This document shows positions 53,935 through 64,000 of a DNA stretch of 64,000 nt, in pieces. Made by a program: the position numbers and the translations under genes. The notes below the pieces were generated by a model. It was not told the origin of the DNA and did not search any database. It saw nothing but the letters and a program-made list of their open reading frames with translations. Positions within the stretch are counted from its first letter, which is position 1. The number at the start of each line of letters is the position of its first letter. This DNA comes from an uncultured Thalassolituus sp. (GTDB lineage Bacteria > Pseudomonadota > Gammaproteobacteria > Pseudomonadales > Oceanobacteraceae), in NCBI RefSeq assembly GCF_950066645.1, contig NZ_CATMFB010000006.1:148659-212658 (forward strand), read 5' to 3'.

Positions 53935-56900
53935 TCAGACGTCCTTTGGCGACCAGCCGCCACCACCCGGTGTATGCACGCAGAAGACATCTCCAGCCTG
54001 CATCGACACATTGGCACAGGCACCCAGCCACTCAATACGATTGTCGTGGCGCAGAACGAAATTCACCCCCGTTTGCCCTTCGCCGGCGCCGTTAAGTCCA
54101 AACACAGGCTGAATGCGATGACCGCTGATAATATTGGCCTGCATGGGCGTGAGAAAACGGATATGCCGTTCAACGCCACAACCTCCAGCGTGGTGACCTT
54201 TACCGCCACTTAACTGGCGGATATGGAAACGATCTAATACCACAGGAAAACGCTGCTCCAGAACTTCCGGATCTGTCAGGCGCGAATTGGTCATATGGAC
54301 GTGCACCCCGGACGCACCCGACCCAGATGCGCTGGCACCTGCACCGCCACAGAGGGTTTCGTAATACTGATGACGGGCATCCCCGAACGTGAAGTTATTG
54401 TTCGTCCCCTGTCCGCCGGCCATCAATCCAAGAGCGCCCATCAGGCAGTCAACAAGGTATTGGGCTGTTTCCACATTTCCCGATACCACCGCAGCAGGAT
54501 ACTCCGGAGCAATAACAGAGGCCGGCGGAATGCGGATATCTAACGCCCGGAAGAATCCCGCATTCAGTGGCATTGGTTTATTCACCAGCACACGGAAGCT
54601 ATACAGCACCGCCGCCTTCACCACTGAGGAAGGTGCATTGAAGTTGCCCGGGTGCTGTAGCTGATCAGCGCGATACCCTGTGCCGCTGAAGTCGATCAGT
54701 GCCCTGCCCTGCGTCTGATCAACGTCGATTCTGACCTCAAAGTGCGTTCCGTCGTCCATATCGTAGGCGAACTGACCGGAGGGAAGCCCCGCGAGACAGC
54801 TTCGTAGTGTCTGCTCGGCATTGTCCTGAACCGCCTGCATACAGGCATGAATCTGATCTTCACCATAAACCTGACAGAGGCGCGTCAGCTCTGCCGCGCC
54901 TTTTTCACAGGCTGCCAGCTGCGCCATCAGGTCAGCGATATTCTGATCCGGATTACGCGCCGGGTAACGGGCCGCAGCCAGAACATCGCGGATCTCCTGC
55001 TCATAAAAGCGCCCGTCCCGCATCAGAATCAGGTTATCAAGCAGTACACCTTCTTCTTCGATATGACGGCTGTCTGCCGGCATAGACCCGGGAGTAATAC
55101 CGCCAATATCAGCATGGTGACCACGCGCCGCAACATAAAACGACGCCTGTTTTCCGGCGCCGATAAATACCGGCCGCACGACAGTCACATCCGGCAGATG
55201 GGTCCCGCCGTTGTAGGGCGTATTCAGCACAAACGCATCCCCGGGGCGCATGTCAGTATGATCACGCATCACCACATGGATACTTTCACTCATCGACCCC
55301 AGGTGGACCGGAATATGCGGCGCATTGGCCACCAGCTCCCCGTGACGGTCAAATACCGCGCAGGAAAAATCCAGGCGCTCTTTGATGTTGACGCTACTGG
55401 CAGTTTTCTCCAGCACAAAGCCCATCTGCTCTGCCGCGGCCATAAACAGGTTATTAAATATCTCGAGCGTGACCGGGTCCTGCGCGCTGCGCTGCGTCTG
55501 AGGGGTCGCCGCCGTATCACTCTGGCTCATCAGTAGCGCACCGCTTGGCAGAACCGTCATGCGCCATCCGGTTTCCAGCACATGAGTGGAATTACTGTCG
55601 GTGATCAACGCCGGTCCGGTGATCGAAAATCCGGCCGCCAACTCATTGCGATGCCAGACCGGAACCTCGCGCCACTCACCCGACGTATACATGCGCGTCG
55701 TTTCATGGCACTCGCCGGGCGACGCACCCGGTAGAAGACTTTCTGGCAAGGCCTGCCCCTGCGTCACTATCTCAAGCTGCAGTGCGTCAGCGTTCACCTG
55801 ACGTCCTGGGTACGCAAAACCAAACATCTGGCGGTGCTGCGCTTCAAACTCAGCAAGCGCTTCTGCGGGGTCTGTCCAGTCCACCAGCAAAGGGGTGTCG
55901 GCGCCTTCATAGCGCAGATAGACCCGGAGCCGGGCCTCTCCTGCCAGGTGTGCCCCCTCCTGCTGCAATGTCGCAGCGGCCACAGCAATCGCTTTGGGAG
56001 CATCCGCCAGTGGCACCTCTAACGGCCGTTCAGCCATCCAGCGCTGCCCTGCAATGCCGATCCCATACGCGGACAGCACACCGGCCATCGGGTGCAGATA
56101 GGTTTTATGCATTCCAAGCGCAGTAGCAACGGCACAGGCGTGCTGTCCCCCGGCACCACCAAACGCACTCAGAACGTAATTCTGAATATCGTAACCACGC
56201 TGCACAGATATCTTTTTAACTGCCGCCGCCATATTCTCAACGGCAATCGTCAGAAACCCTTCCGCCAGCTGTTCAGGCGTCCATTCAGTGCCGGTGGCTG
56301 CAGAAACGTCCGCCGCAAGCGTGGTAAATTTTTCCCGGACCAGAACGTCGTCCAGCGGCTGATTCTGATCGGGTCCGAACACCTCAGGGAAATAACGTGG
56401 CTGAATCCGTCCCAACAGGAGATTACAGTCGGTCACCGTCAAGGGGCCCCCGTTGCGGTAACAGGCAGGCCCGGGAAATGCCCCGGCCGACTCTGGCCCA
56501 ACCTGTAAGCGGCCATCGGCAAACTGCACGATAGAACCGCCACCCGCCGCGACCGTATGAATGTTCATCATAGGCACGCGCAGACGTACGCCATTGACCT
56601 GCGTTTCTGTCTCACGCTCAAGCACTCCGGCGTAATGACTGACGTCGGTGGATGTACCCCCCATATCGAAGCCCACCACCCGATCGAATCCATCGGCCTC
56701 AGCGGTCCGGACCATCCCCACCACTCCGCCCGCTGGCCCCGAAAGAATCGCATCACGGCCCTGGAAATAACGGGCGCTGGTCAGGCCACCGTTTGACTGC
56801 ATAAATTCCAGCTGCGTAGTGCTGTGTCCCATCGCTCTGAGCGCAGCGTCCACCTGATTGACGTACCGGCGCAGGACGGGCGAAAGATAGGCATCGGCCA

Positions 56901-57534
56901 CGGTGGTGTCCCCACGGGACACAAGCTTAATCAGAGGGCTGACTTCATGACTGAGAGAGATCTGAGTAAATCCGGCGTGAGCAGCAATCTGTCCGATACG
57001 ACGCTCATGCTGCGGATACCGGTAACTGTGCATCAGCACCACCGCGACGCTGCGATAGCCCCGGCCGTAGGCTTCTTTAAGCTGAACCAGCACAGATTCT
57101 TCGTCCAACGGCATGTCAGGAGTGCCATCGGCCAGTACCCGCTCAGCAACTTCACAAACCTGACCATACAGAGGCGCAGGCTTATCAATGTGAAGTGCAA
57201 AAATATCCGGACGTGTCTGGTACCCGATTTCCAGCTGATCCCTGAGTCCGGTCGAAATCAGCAGCAGTGTACGCTCACCTTTACGCTCCAGCAGAGCGTT
57301 GGTGGCCACCGTTGTGCCCATGCGTACTGACGCAATACTGGCGGAAAGATGAGGATAGCGCGCCTGACACTGGCGAATGCCCTCGATCGCTGCATCGGCA
57401 TAGTGCGCGGGATTTTCAGACAACAGCTTGTGGGTAATCACTTCCTGTGTGGGCGTCAGGGCAACAATATCGGTGAAGGTGCCCCCCCGGTCGATCCAGA
57501 ACTGCCAATGCTGTTGTTGAGGAGATAAAGCCAT
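53935..57534 (-). CDS. 5-oxoprolinase (ATP-hydrolysing), fused HyuA-HyuB
   Basis: A 1199-residue protein. The N-terminal half (about 1-690) is HyuA-like, with [14 protein letters not shown] and [18 protein letters not shown]. The C-terminal half (about 700-1199) is HyuB-like, with [32 protein letters not shown] and [12 protein letters not shown] and [23 protein letters not shown]. The single-chain fusion is the arrangement of eukaryotic and many bacterial OPLAH enzymes, which open 5-oxoproline to glutamate with ATP. Hydantoinase or N-methylhydantoinase activity is an alternative. Single gene; the next gene downstream on this strand is well separated. No transporter is adjacent. Confidence 0.93.
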   Translation of the reverse strand: MALSPQQQHWQFWIDRGGTFTDIVALTPTQEVITHKLLSENPAHYADAAIEGIRQCQARYPHLSASIASVRMGTTVATNALLERKGERTLLLISTGLRDQLEIGYQTRPDIFALHIDKPAPLYGQVCEVAERVLADGTPDMPLDEESVLVQLKEAYGRGYRSVAVVLMHSYRYPQHERRIGQIAAHAGFTQISLSHEVSPLIKLVSRGDTTVADAYLSPVLRRYVNQVDAALRAMGHSTTQLEFMQSNGGLTSARYFQGRDAILSGPAGGVVGMVRTAEADGFDRVVGFDMGGTSTDVSHYAGVLERETETQVNGVRLRVPMMNIHTVAAGGGSIVQFADGRLQVGPESAGAFPGPACYRNGGPLTVTDCNLLLGRIQPRYFPEVFGPDQNQPLDDVLVREKFTTLAADVSAATGTEWTPEQLAEGFLTIAVENMAAAVKKISVQRGYDIQNYVLSAFGGAGGQHACAVATALGMHKTYLHPMAGVLSAYGIGIAGQRWMAERPLEVPLADAPKAIAVAAATLQQEGAHLAGEARLRVYLRYEGADTPLLVDWTDPAEALAEFEAQHRQMFGFAYPGRQVNADALQLEIVTQGQALPESLLPGASPGECHETTRMYTSGEWREVPVWHRNELAAGFSITGPALITDSNSTHVLETGWRMTVLPSGALLMSQSDTAATPQTQRSAQDPVTLEIFNNLFMAAAEQMGFVLEKTASSVNIKERLDFSCAVFDRHGELVANAPHIPVHLGSMSESIHVVMRDHTDMRPGDAFVLNTPYNGGTHLPDVTVVRPVFIGAGKQASFYVAARGHHADIGGITPGSMPADSRHIEEEGVLLDNLILMRDGRFYEQEIRDVLAAARYPARNPDQNIADLMAQLAACEKGAAELTRLCQVYGEDQIHACMQAVQDNAEQTLRSCLAGLPSGQFAYDMDDGTHFEVRIDVDQTQGRALIDFSGTGYRADQLQHPGNFNAPSSVVKAAVLYSFRVLVNKPMPLNAGFFRALDIRIPPASVIAPEYPAAVVSGNVETAQYLVDCLMGALGLMAGGQGTNNNFTFGDARHQYYETLCGGAGASASGSGASGVHVHMTNSRLTDPEVLEQRFPVVLDRFHIRQLSGGKGHHAGGCGVERHIRFLTPMQANIISGHRIQPVFGLNGAGEGQTGVNFVLRHDNRIEWLGACANVSMQAGDVFCVHTPGGGGWSPKDV

Positions 57535-57584
57535 GATGCACCCGCCAGGAAATTCATTGGGCGCATCATAGCAAAGGGGCGGGA

Positions 57585-58220
57585 TCAGGGCATATTTGCA
57601 ACCCAGCTGGCGACGGCTTCCAGATCGTCTTCAGAGAGATTCTGGACGACCGCTGTCATCGGCGAGTTTCTGCGACTACGGCTGCCATCATGAAACTTCA
57701 GCAAGGTTGTACGCAGAAACGTATAGGGCTGACCCGCAATCCGCGGAGTCTGCTGATTGCCATGACCAGCTTCACCGTGGCAGGCAAAACACAGAGAAGT
57801 ATAAATCTGCATGCCCCGGACCTGAGCCGTCGGCTGCTCTTCCCGGGGCTTCACCGGCAGCTCAGAAAAGTACATCGCAATAGCGATACGCTCGTCCGCA
57901 CTGAGTGATGGCGCCAGGCGGCTCATGACAAAGTTCTCGCGCTCTCCGGAGGCAAATTTCTCAAACTGAGTGAAAAGGTACGCGGCATTCTGGCTGGCGA
58001 GATTCGGCACATAATCACGACGACTGTTGCCATCTTCGCCATGGCAGCGAAAGCAGAACTGCCCGCGTTCTTTGCCTTGAGCCCTCATCTCTGCTGCTTT
58101 TTCAGGCACCTGTTTTAAAGCCTGGTAACGCGCCAGCACATCGTCAGGCGACTCGGCCCAGGGGGTAGGTGAGTACAGGGCTGACAACAGAAAAGCGAGC
58201 CGCCACACAGATATATTCAT
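57585..58220 (-). CDS. Di-haem cytochrome c, c4-like
   Basis: GGAGG six bases upstream selects the ATG at 58220 (211 residues); the frame is open upstream but lacks a start signal. A signal peptide (about 1-22, WAES) is followed by two haem-binding motifs, CFRCH at 56-60 and CFACH at 144-148. They lie in two similar domains, each with distal Met candidates (FVMSRLAPSLS, SPMTAV). It is a periplasmic electron carrier, as in cytochrome c4. The second Met-side segment TLLKFHDGSRSRRNSPMT matches the family. No oxidase genes are near. It is followed upstream on the same strand by the PCu(A)C gene. Confidence 0.92.
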   Translation of the reverse strand: MNISVWRLAFLLSALYSPTPWAESPDDVLARYQALKQVPEKAAEMRAQGKERGQFCFRCHGEDGNSRRDYVPNLASQNAAYLFTQFEKFASGERENFVMSRLAPSLSADERIAIAMYFSELPVKPREEQPTAQVRGMQIYTSLCFACHGEAGHGNQQTPRIAGQPYTFLRTTLLKFHDGSRSRRNSPMTAVVQNLSEDDLEAVASWVANMP

Positions 58221-58351
58221 GCACATCCTCCATTCAGGCTGCACACCATATGGAGCGCCCACTCCCCTGCCAATAGGCAGACTCCGCCGCGATGACGGAA
58301 TCTGTATCATGCACTGATGCAGATCAAGACTGCCGTGTCTCAGGCAGATGT

Positions 58352-58771
58352 TCAGTCGAGAGGTGAATACAATTGCGCTGCGGTGTCGATGCAGTCGCCA
58401 TTATCGAAACACAACGTCATCGGCAGGCTATCCGCCAGAGGCAGCTGCAGACGGAACAACATCAGGTGTAACCCACCCGATTTAAGCACCACGCTACTGT
58501 CAGCCGGAATTTCCAGCGTCTCTAACTGACGCATTTTCATTATGCCGTCTTCGTGGGTATGAGTATGAATTTCAATAATGCCCGCCCACGGTGCTTTCAC
58601 CGACACCAGACTCCGTGCCTCATCAGAGGTGTTTTTCAGCGTGAGAAACCCTGCGCTCATATAGCGGCCCGGCACAGGCTCGCGTACTTTGGCATCGGTC
58701 ACAAGGATGTCTGCGGCTGATACACTGCTGCTCAGGAATATCGCGCACAGACCCAACCAGAATTTCATCAT
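58352..58771 (-). CDS. PCu(A)C-type periplasmic copper chaperone
   Basis: A 139-residue protein with a signal peptide (about 1-19, SAA). The fold is the cupredoxin-like PCu(A)C domain. Copper ligands are readable: His69 and nearby His71/His73 (EIHTHTHEDG), Met78 and Met80, then His102-x-Met104 (GGLHLMLF), the H-x10-M-x21-H-x-M family pattern. It delivers Cu(I) to the CuA site of cytochrome oxidase. An extra Cys pair near the end (CFDNGDC) may be a disulfide. It stands about 130 nt before a cytochrome c4-like gene on the same strand, both being electron-transport accessories. Confidence 0.93.
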   Translation of the reverse strand: MMKFWLGLCAIFLSSSVSAADILVTDAKVREPVPGRYMSAGFLTLKNTSDEARSLVSVKAPWAGIIEIHTHTHEDGIMKMRQLETLEIPADSSVVLKSGGLHLMLFRLQLPLADSLPMTLCFDNGDCIDTAAQLYSPLD

Positions 58772-58843
58772 GTGTCTCCTAATATGGGTGACGCCCAGTA
58801 TACCCCGCTCAAGCCACGATCAGGCGCGGCAGATTGCCGCAAC

Positions 58844-60820
58844 TCAGAATGGTTGCCAGGCGAGCGCCTCTTCCAGCGATGGCATTGGCCGGCAGTAGAA
58901 ATATCCACCCAGACCATCGACCCCCGTCTGACGGACGGCTGCAACATCCAGCTCTTCTTCCAGCCCTTCCGCCAACACCAGAAGGTCAAGGTTATGAGCA
59001 ATCTGCACCATACTCTGGATATAAAACCTGTGATCCTGCGCCTGGTGCACGCCGCGGTTAAAGCTGCCGTCGATACGGACGTAGTCCAGCGGCAAACGCT
59101 GCAGATAGGCAAAAGCCATGGTTCCGGTGCCGACCTGATCAATCCCCATGACGACCCCCAGGGGCTGCAGCATCAGAGCCAGGCGCGCAATGGCGTGCTC
59201 GGCCGAATAGAGAGCGAACTCAGGTACCTCCAGAGCCACATAGCGGGCCTGTTCCGGAAACTCACCAAACAGGCTGATCAGCTTCTGGTGGAAACCTTCG
59301 TCGATCACAGACGCCGGCGACAGGTTGATACAGAAGCGCACAGGATGCGCCGTAAAATCCACATTGCGCATCTGCCCAAGTACCGCACGGATCACTGACA
59401 GGTCATATCGTGATGCCAGACGATGTTGTTCAACCATCGGCCAGAAACGCGCCGCGGAGAGAGTTTCACCCTGCCATTCAATACGGCTGAATACTTCATA
59501 CTGAATCGTGTGTTTGTCGTTGTTCGAAATGACGGGCAGAAACTGCAGGCGGATATCTTCCTGCTCAAGAACCTGGGTCAGCAGTACGCGCCATTCGGTG
59601 GCCGTCCATTCGCCTGCTCCGGGCGCGTCGTCGCGGTAAAGCACGTAACGGGCGGTCGGTTGTCGCTGCGCCTGACGCAGAGCCGCATCTGCACGGCTGA
59701 ACGCCACCACCGGATCATCCTGCAGACCCTGCAGAAACACGCCCCCGACATGAAAGGACAATTCATTGCGTTGCGACAATGCAGAAACACTCAGAAGGCT
59801 GAACGTCTGCTGCACAATTTCTTCCGCCTGGGCACGGTCAGCACAGGGCACAAACAGTGCGAAGTCCGCACCGGCACGACGTCCCAGAATGCTGTTCGGA
59901 TAATCTCCCCGCCACTGCTCAAGCGTCCGGCCCAACATAGAGAGCAGATCATCCCCCGCCTGCCGCCCGGCATTAAGGTTATAGTCTGCGAAGTCCTGCA
60001 GCTGCATGATGATCAGGACACCACTGTGCTCATCGTCACGGCTCAGAATATGTTCGAAGCGCTGGTCAAACCCACGACGATTAAGCAGCCCTGTTGCCGC
60101 ATCAAGGTAGGATTCTTCCCGCAGGCGCTCGGTCATCTGCGCCTGTTCAGAGAAAATCGCCTGCAGCTTGCTCACCATTTTATTCATGGCCAGAACTACC
60201 CGGGCAAGCTCGCGGGCACGCGGGATCTCTTCCTGCACCTGCCAGTCGCGTTCACAGATGGCCAGAGCCTGTTGCTCCACCGCCACCAGCGGCCGGAACA
60301 GGAACCGCAACAGCACCTGCAACAGCAGCAGACTGATCAGCAACACCCAGGCGAACCAGATGAGTTCAGCACGGACCATGTTCCAGAGATCGCGGTAGGC
60401 AAAATCGCTGTGGCTGGTCACACGGATGGTGCCCAGACGACTCCAGCCCCGGGTCACATCCGCTTCGGCCGGCATGAGTTCAAGCGGCGCCACCGATTTA
60501 AACCACGCGGGCGCCCCACTGTCATCTAACGCCTGTCTGGCCCGACGATGCAGCTCTTCACCACTGGTTCGGGCAAACGTAATATCTTCAAAGAAGCCGC
60601 GATCAAACAGCACATCCATCAGGCGGGTCTGCTGAACCGTATCGTCAGCGCTGATCTGAGACATAGACAGGGCCAGCGACGTCGCCGCGTCGTATGCACG
60701 CGCGTTCAGTTGCTGTTGAAAGTAATCGCGGCCGTTCATTACGGTCAGCATGAGGTTTCCGACCAGAAGGACCACCACCAGCGCGCTGGTCAGCAATGAA
60801 AACTGTTGTCTGAGTGTCAT
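58844..60820 (-). CDS. lapD: LapD-type c-di-GMP receptor with degenerate GGDEF and EAL
   Basis: 658 residues. Helix about 7-28, a periplasmic domain (about 29-151; LapD/MoxY-type), helix about 152-174, HAMP, then a GGDEF domain whose motif is AGADF (316-320). It also has an EAL domain lacking the motif (EVF at 442-444). Both sites are therefore inactive, and the protein should bind c-di-GMP rather than make or cut it. In Pseudomonas LapD, c-di-GMP binding makes the periplasmic domain sequester the protease LapG. The lapG gene lies just upstream in the operon. The ribosome binding site is AAGGAAG. Confidence 0.93.
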   Translation of the reverse strand: MTLRQQFSLLTSALVVVLLVGNLMLTVMNGRDYFQQQLNARAYDAATSLALSMSQISADDTVQQTRLMDVLFDRGFFEDITFARTSGEELHRRARQALDDSGAPAWFKSVAPLELMPAEADVTRGWSRLGTIRVTSHSDFAYRDLWNMVRAELIWFAWVLLISLLLLQVLLRFLFRPLVAVEQQALAICERDWQVQEEIPRARELARVVLAMNKMVSKLQAIFSEQAQMTERLREESYLDAATGLLNRRGFDQRFEHILSRDDEHSGVLIIMQLQDFADYNLNAGRQAGDDLLSMLGRTLEQWRGDYPNSILGRRAGADFALFVPCADRAQAEEIVQQTFSLLSVSALSQRNELSFHVGGVFLQGLQDDPVVAFSRADAALRQAQRQPTARYVLYRDDAPGAGEWTATEWRVLLTQVLEQEDIRLQFLPVISNNDKHTIQYEVFSRIEWQGETLSAARFWPMVEQHRLASRYDLSVIRAVLGQMRNVDFTAHPVRFCINLSPASVIDEGFHQKLISLFGEFPEQARYVALEVPEFALYSAEHAIARLALMLQPLGVVMGIDQVGTGTMAFAYLQRLPLDYVRIDGSFNRGVHQAQDHRFYIQSMVQIAHNLDLLVLAEGLEEELDVAAVRQTGVDGLGGYFYCRPMPSLEEALAWQPF

Positions 60821-60832
60821 CGTCTGGCTTCC

Positions 60833-61510
60833 TTATAAGTCCATGCCGAGATTATTCATACGGACACGCAGATCCGTCCATAAGTCGAGTTTGTTCGGGT
60901 TACCCATCAATATACCCTGACCTTTCATCCGGTCCAGCCACATTCCGTCAGCATTGAAACTATAGACAGGATCAAGATCAGGCCGGTCACTGGCCGAGCG
61001 TATCTGTGGGATCAGGTTATCAAGCACCACAGGGACCGCATCGGGCCTGGGGAAATACGTCAGCACCATATGTGCCTGGTTTAAACGAACAGCTTTCACA
61101 TACGTGATGCGCAGCCGGGACGTAGGAATACCCAGCTTGACCAGGCTGTAATACTTGGCGATCACGTAATCTTCGCAATCTCCGCCATCGCTGGCCAGTG
61201 CCTCATAAGGCGTCGCCCAGTAGTCAATCTGCCCCCAGTGGTCCTCATCAGAGACAAAACGCAGAGTGCGGTTAAAGAAGCGGTTCACTTCCTCCAGCTT
61301 ACGGTCATCGGCAAAGCCCGCCGTGCGCTGCAGCATAGTGCGCCAGTCGTCTATCCGGTCAGCGGCGGCCCGGTCAAATTCCCGGTCGGCTCTGTCCGTC
61401 AGTTGCGGGGGCACCCACTGGTAGGCATCGGCCACGATCATGCCCGACAGCGCACAAGCGCCGACGCACACAAACTGCAGCAGGGTTCTTATCCGGGGTA
61501 CCCGTTTCAT
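60833..61510 (-). CDS. lapG: LapG-type periplasmic cysteine protease
   Basis: A 225-residue bacterial transglutaminase-like cysteine proteinase. The catalytic triad is present: Cys112 in GGDCEDYVIAKY, His147 in NQAHMVL, Asp164 in VVLDNL. The N-terminus is a signal peptide (about 1-29; ALSGMIVADA). The family calcium site is suggested by DEDHWGQIDYWATP. LapG cuts the N-terminus of a giant surface adhesin (LapA type) when not held by LapD, releasing it and so dispersing biofilm. No adhesin gene is in this window. Confidence 0.94.
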   Translation of the reverse strand: MKRVPRIRTLLQFVCVGACALSGMIVADAYQWVPPQLTDRADREFDRAAADRIDDWRTMLQRTAGFADDRKLEEVNRFFNRTLRFVSDEDHWGQIDYWATPYEALASDGGDCEDYVIAKYYSLVKLGIPTSRLRITYVKAVRLNQAHMVLTYFPRPDAVPVVLDNLIPQIRSASDRPDLDPVYSFNADGMWLDRMKGQGILMGNPNKLDLWTDLRVRMNNLGMDL

Positions 61511-61661
61511 GTGGCAGGAAGGCCTTAACCTCTCAACGTAACAGGTAAACTATAGTCGCTGACACGGAAACCGCCCGCCCCAACCACCGCGGATGCTGGA
61601 CGCTTACACGGTTTTTCGGCAAACTCGCAGCAGAAATGTCTTATATTTCCGGAATGACATC

Positions 61662-62105
61662 ATGGCACGCATACTGGTCCTGCAAGGGCCGAACCTAAAT
61701 CTGCTTGGCACCCGCGAACCGCATATCTACGGGTCGACCACTCTGGCTGACATCGAGGCCACACTGAGTGAGCAATCAGGCTCCGCAGGCTTTGAATTTG
61801 AGCAGCTGCAGAGCAACGCCGAGCATATTCTGATTGATCGTATTCACGCTGCCCGCACAGATGGCACCGCGTTTATCCTGATCAACCCGGGCGCCTTCAC
61901 TCATACCAGTGTTGCCATCCGCGATGCACTGGCGGGGGTCGCTATCCCCTTTATCGAGGTTCATATCTCGAATGTGCATGCCCGTGAGCCTTTCCGTCAG
62001 CACTCCTATTTATCTGATATCGCTGTTGGCGTTATCTGCGGATTAGGCGTTCAGGGCTATGAGCTGGCCCTGCAGGCCGCGATCCGTCACATCAGCAAGA
62101 GTTAA
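61662..62105 (+). CDS. aroQ: Type II 3-dehydroquinate dehydratase
   Basis: The ATG at 61662 begins [20 protein letters not shown], the family start, although an upstream ATG at 61593 is in frame; 147 residues. It dehydrates 3-dehydroquinate in the shikimate pathway and forms dodecamers. Visible are the Asn/Arg/Tyr active-site loop near residues 10-25, [10 protein letters not shown], and [18 protein letters not shown] with the catalytic His and Arg. It precedes prmA by 2 nt. In many gammaproteobacteria accB-accC sits between aroQ and prmA; here it does not. Confidence 0.96.
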   Translation: MARILVLQGPNLNLLGTREPHIYGSTTLADIEATLSEQSGSAGFEFEQLQSNAEHILIDRIHAARTDGTAFILINPGAFTHTSVAIRDALAGVAIPFIEVHISNVHAREPFRQHSYLSDIAVGVICGLGVQGYELALQAAIRHISKS

Positions 62106-62107
62106 TC

Positions 62108-63001
62108 ATGTCCTGGATTCAGATCCGTATTCACGCAAAACAGCCACAGGTGCAGGCGCTGGAAAATGCCCTGCTTGCCTGCGGTTCACTGTCTGTCACC
62201 CTTCAGGATGACGCCGACCAGCCAATTCTTGAGCCCGAACTGGGCACAACCCCCATCTGGGATGACACACAGGTGATTGGGCTGTTCGAAGCAACCCATA
62301 ACCCGGATGAGCTGCGTGCGCGTCTGGAGCAGGCGTTCAGCGCAAAATGCAAAGGGGAACCTCTGCCAGCGGCAAAGATCGAAATTCTGGAAGACAAAGA
62401 CTGGGTCCGTGCCTGGATGGACGACTACCACCCCATGCAGTTTGGTCAGCGACTCTGGGTCTGCCCCAGCTGGCGTGAACCTCCGCAGCAGGACGCCGTT
62501 AACCTGATGCTCGACCCGGGTCTGGCCTTCGGCACCGGGACACACCCAACAACGTCGCTGTGCCTGAAGTTTCTCGACCGGGAAGTCGAAGGTGACGAAC
62601 TCGTCGTCGACTTTGGCTGCGGTAGCGGCATTCTGGGTATTGCTGCCCTGCTTCTCGGTGCACGCCATATGGTTGGTATCGACATCGACCCACAGGCGCT
62701 GCTGGCCACTGAAGATAACGCCAACCGTAACCAGGTTGCCCGTGATCGGTATGAAATTTACTTGCCGGAGAATACCCCCGAAGTTCAGGCTGACATTATG
62801 GTCGCCAATATTCTTGCCGGCCCGCTTGAACAGTTGGCGCCAACCATTGCCGGCCTGACACGCTCTGGCGGAAAACTGGCACTGTCCGGCCTGCTGGCCG
62901 AGCAGGCAGAGGCCATCTCCCGTTGTTACAGTCAGTGGTTTACTATGAGTGCGCCGGAACAGGAAGGCGACTGGGTCGTTCTGACAGGGATTAAACACTG
63001 A
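62108..63001 (+). CDS. prmA: Ribosomal protein L11 methyltransferase
   Basis: 297 residues. A small N-terminal substrate-recognition domain (about 1-95) is joined to a SAM-dependent methyltransferase domain: LDPGLAFGTGTHPTTSLCLKFL, DFGCGSGILGIAALLLGA (SAM loop), and VANILAGPLEQLAP (the NPPY-type position). It trimethylates L11 in the 50S ribosome. It starts 2 nt after aroQ and precedes the zinc-ribbon gene by 8 nt; an operon is likely. Confidence 0.97.
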   Translation: MSWIQIRIHAKQPQVQALENALLACGSLSVTLQDDADQPILEPELGTTPIWDDTQVIGLFEATHNPDELRARLEQAFSAKCKGEPLPAAKIEILEDKDWVRAWMDDYHPMQFGQRLWVCPSWREPPQQDAVNLMLDPGLAFGTGTHPTTSLCLKFLDREVEGDELVVDFGCGSGILGIAALLLGARHMVGIDIDPQALLATEDNANRNQVARDRYEIYLPENTPEVQADIMVANILAGPLEQLAPTIAGLTRSGGKLALSGLLAEQAEAISRCYSQWFTMSAPEQEGDWVVLTGIKH

Positions 63002-63009
63002 GGTTTAAC

Positions 63010-64000
<991 letters not shown>

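Noticed and set aside
59423..60529. 368-codon plus-strand frame opposite lapD
   Set aside because: His/Arg-rich shadow frame; lapD is certain.

Overview
The window looks like chromosomal DNA of a marine gammaproteobacterium, probably of the Oceanospirillales type. This is inferred from gene content and protein style, not from any marker gene: a homodimeric AceE/two-lipoyl AceF pyruvate dehydrogenase, an SOS-type imuA-imuB-dnaE2 cassette, a LapD/LapG pair, CGFS glutaredoxin, the aroQ-prmA-zinc ribbon run, many c-di-GMP and chemosensory proteins. Base composition and codon style look even throughout. I see no insertion sequence, prophage, CRISPR, tRNA or rRNA. Both ends cut through genes: an MCP at base 1 and a zinc-ribbon protein at base 64000.

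Layout. 1-6292 (minus): an MCP lies directly behind aceE-aceF. 6660-7589: a ZIP-family metal transporter. 8013-20044 (plus): a ten-gene chemosensory operon. It encodes a soluble receptor with two signalling tips, a triple CheW protein, CheB, a HEAT-repeat protein, CheR, CheY, a very long CheA, a small STAS-like protein, a second CheY, a membrane MCP with almost no sensor domain, and a ParA-like ATPase. The tandem-tip receptor recalls DosM of the Vibrio cholerae cytoplasmic array. A convergent GGDEF-EAL protein follows. 22350-24031: a porin plus a short PstS-like periplasmic protein. 24111-29292: two abutting LexA boxes and the imuA-imuB-dnaE2 mutagenesis operon. 29434-31215: a secreted protein of unknown function. 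31246-33061 (minus): yajQ and an AmpG-like permease. 33193-37120: a derelict or domesticated REP-associated transposase-like protein, panE with an apparently leaderless promoter, and a PAS histidine kinase.

37158-41179 is a cobalamin locus: a B12 riboswitch, a 12-codon leader ORF, a BtuB-like receptor, a lipoprotein that looks like a beta propeller, and a PduO-type adenosyltransferase. A BtuG-like role for the lipoprotein is the most interesting hypothesis here. 41231-44012 (minus): grxD, slt and an ArsR-type repressor. This is divergent from an Old Yellow Enzyme-family oxidoreductase across two inverted-repeat operators, followed by a membrane-anchored thioredoxin-fold protein and a lipoprotein whose ribosome binding site sits in a hairpin. 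46848-57534 (minus): rimK with an aspartoacylase-like gene; a small membrane protein-MscS-sigma factor operon; a CNNM-type protein, MgtE and a Bax-like glucosaminidase; and a fused 5-oxoprolinase. 57585-61510 (minus): a cytochrome c4-like protein, a PCu(A)C copper chaperone, then lapG-lapD. 61662-64000 (plus): aroQ, prmA and a DUF3426-style zinc-ribbon protein ending in a Pro-Glu hexanucleotide repeat.

Functional themes are signal-dependent surface behaviour (chemosensory array, c-di-GMP, LapDG adhesin control), envelope and metal homeostasis, SOS mutagenesis and cobalamin capture. All product names come from reading motifs by eye; no database search was run.
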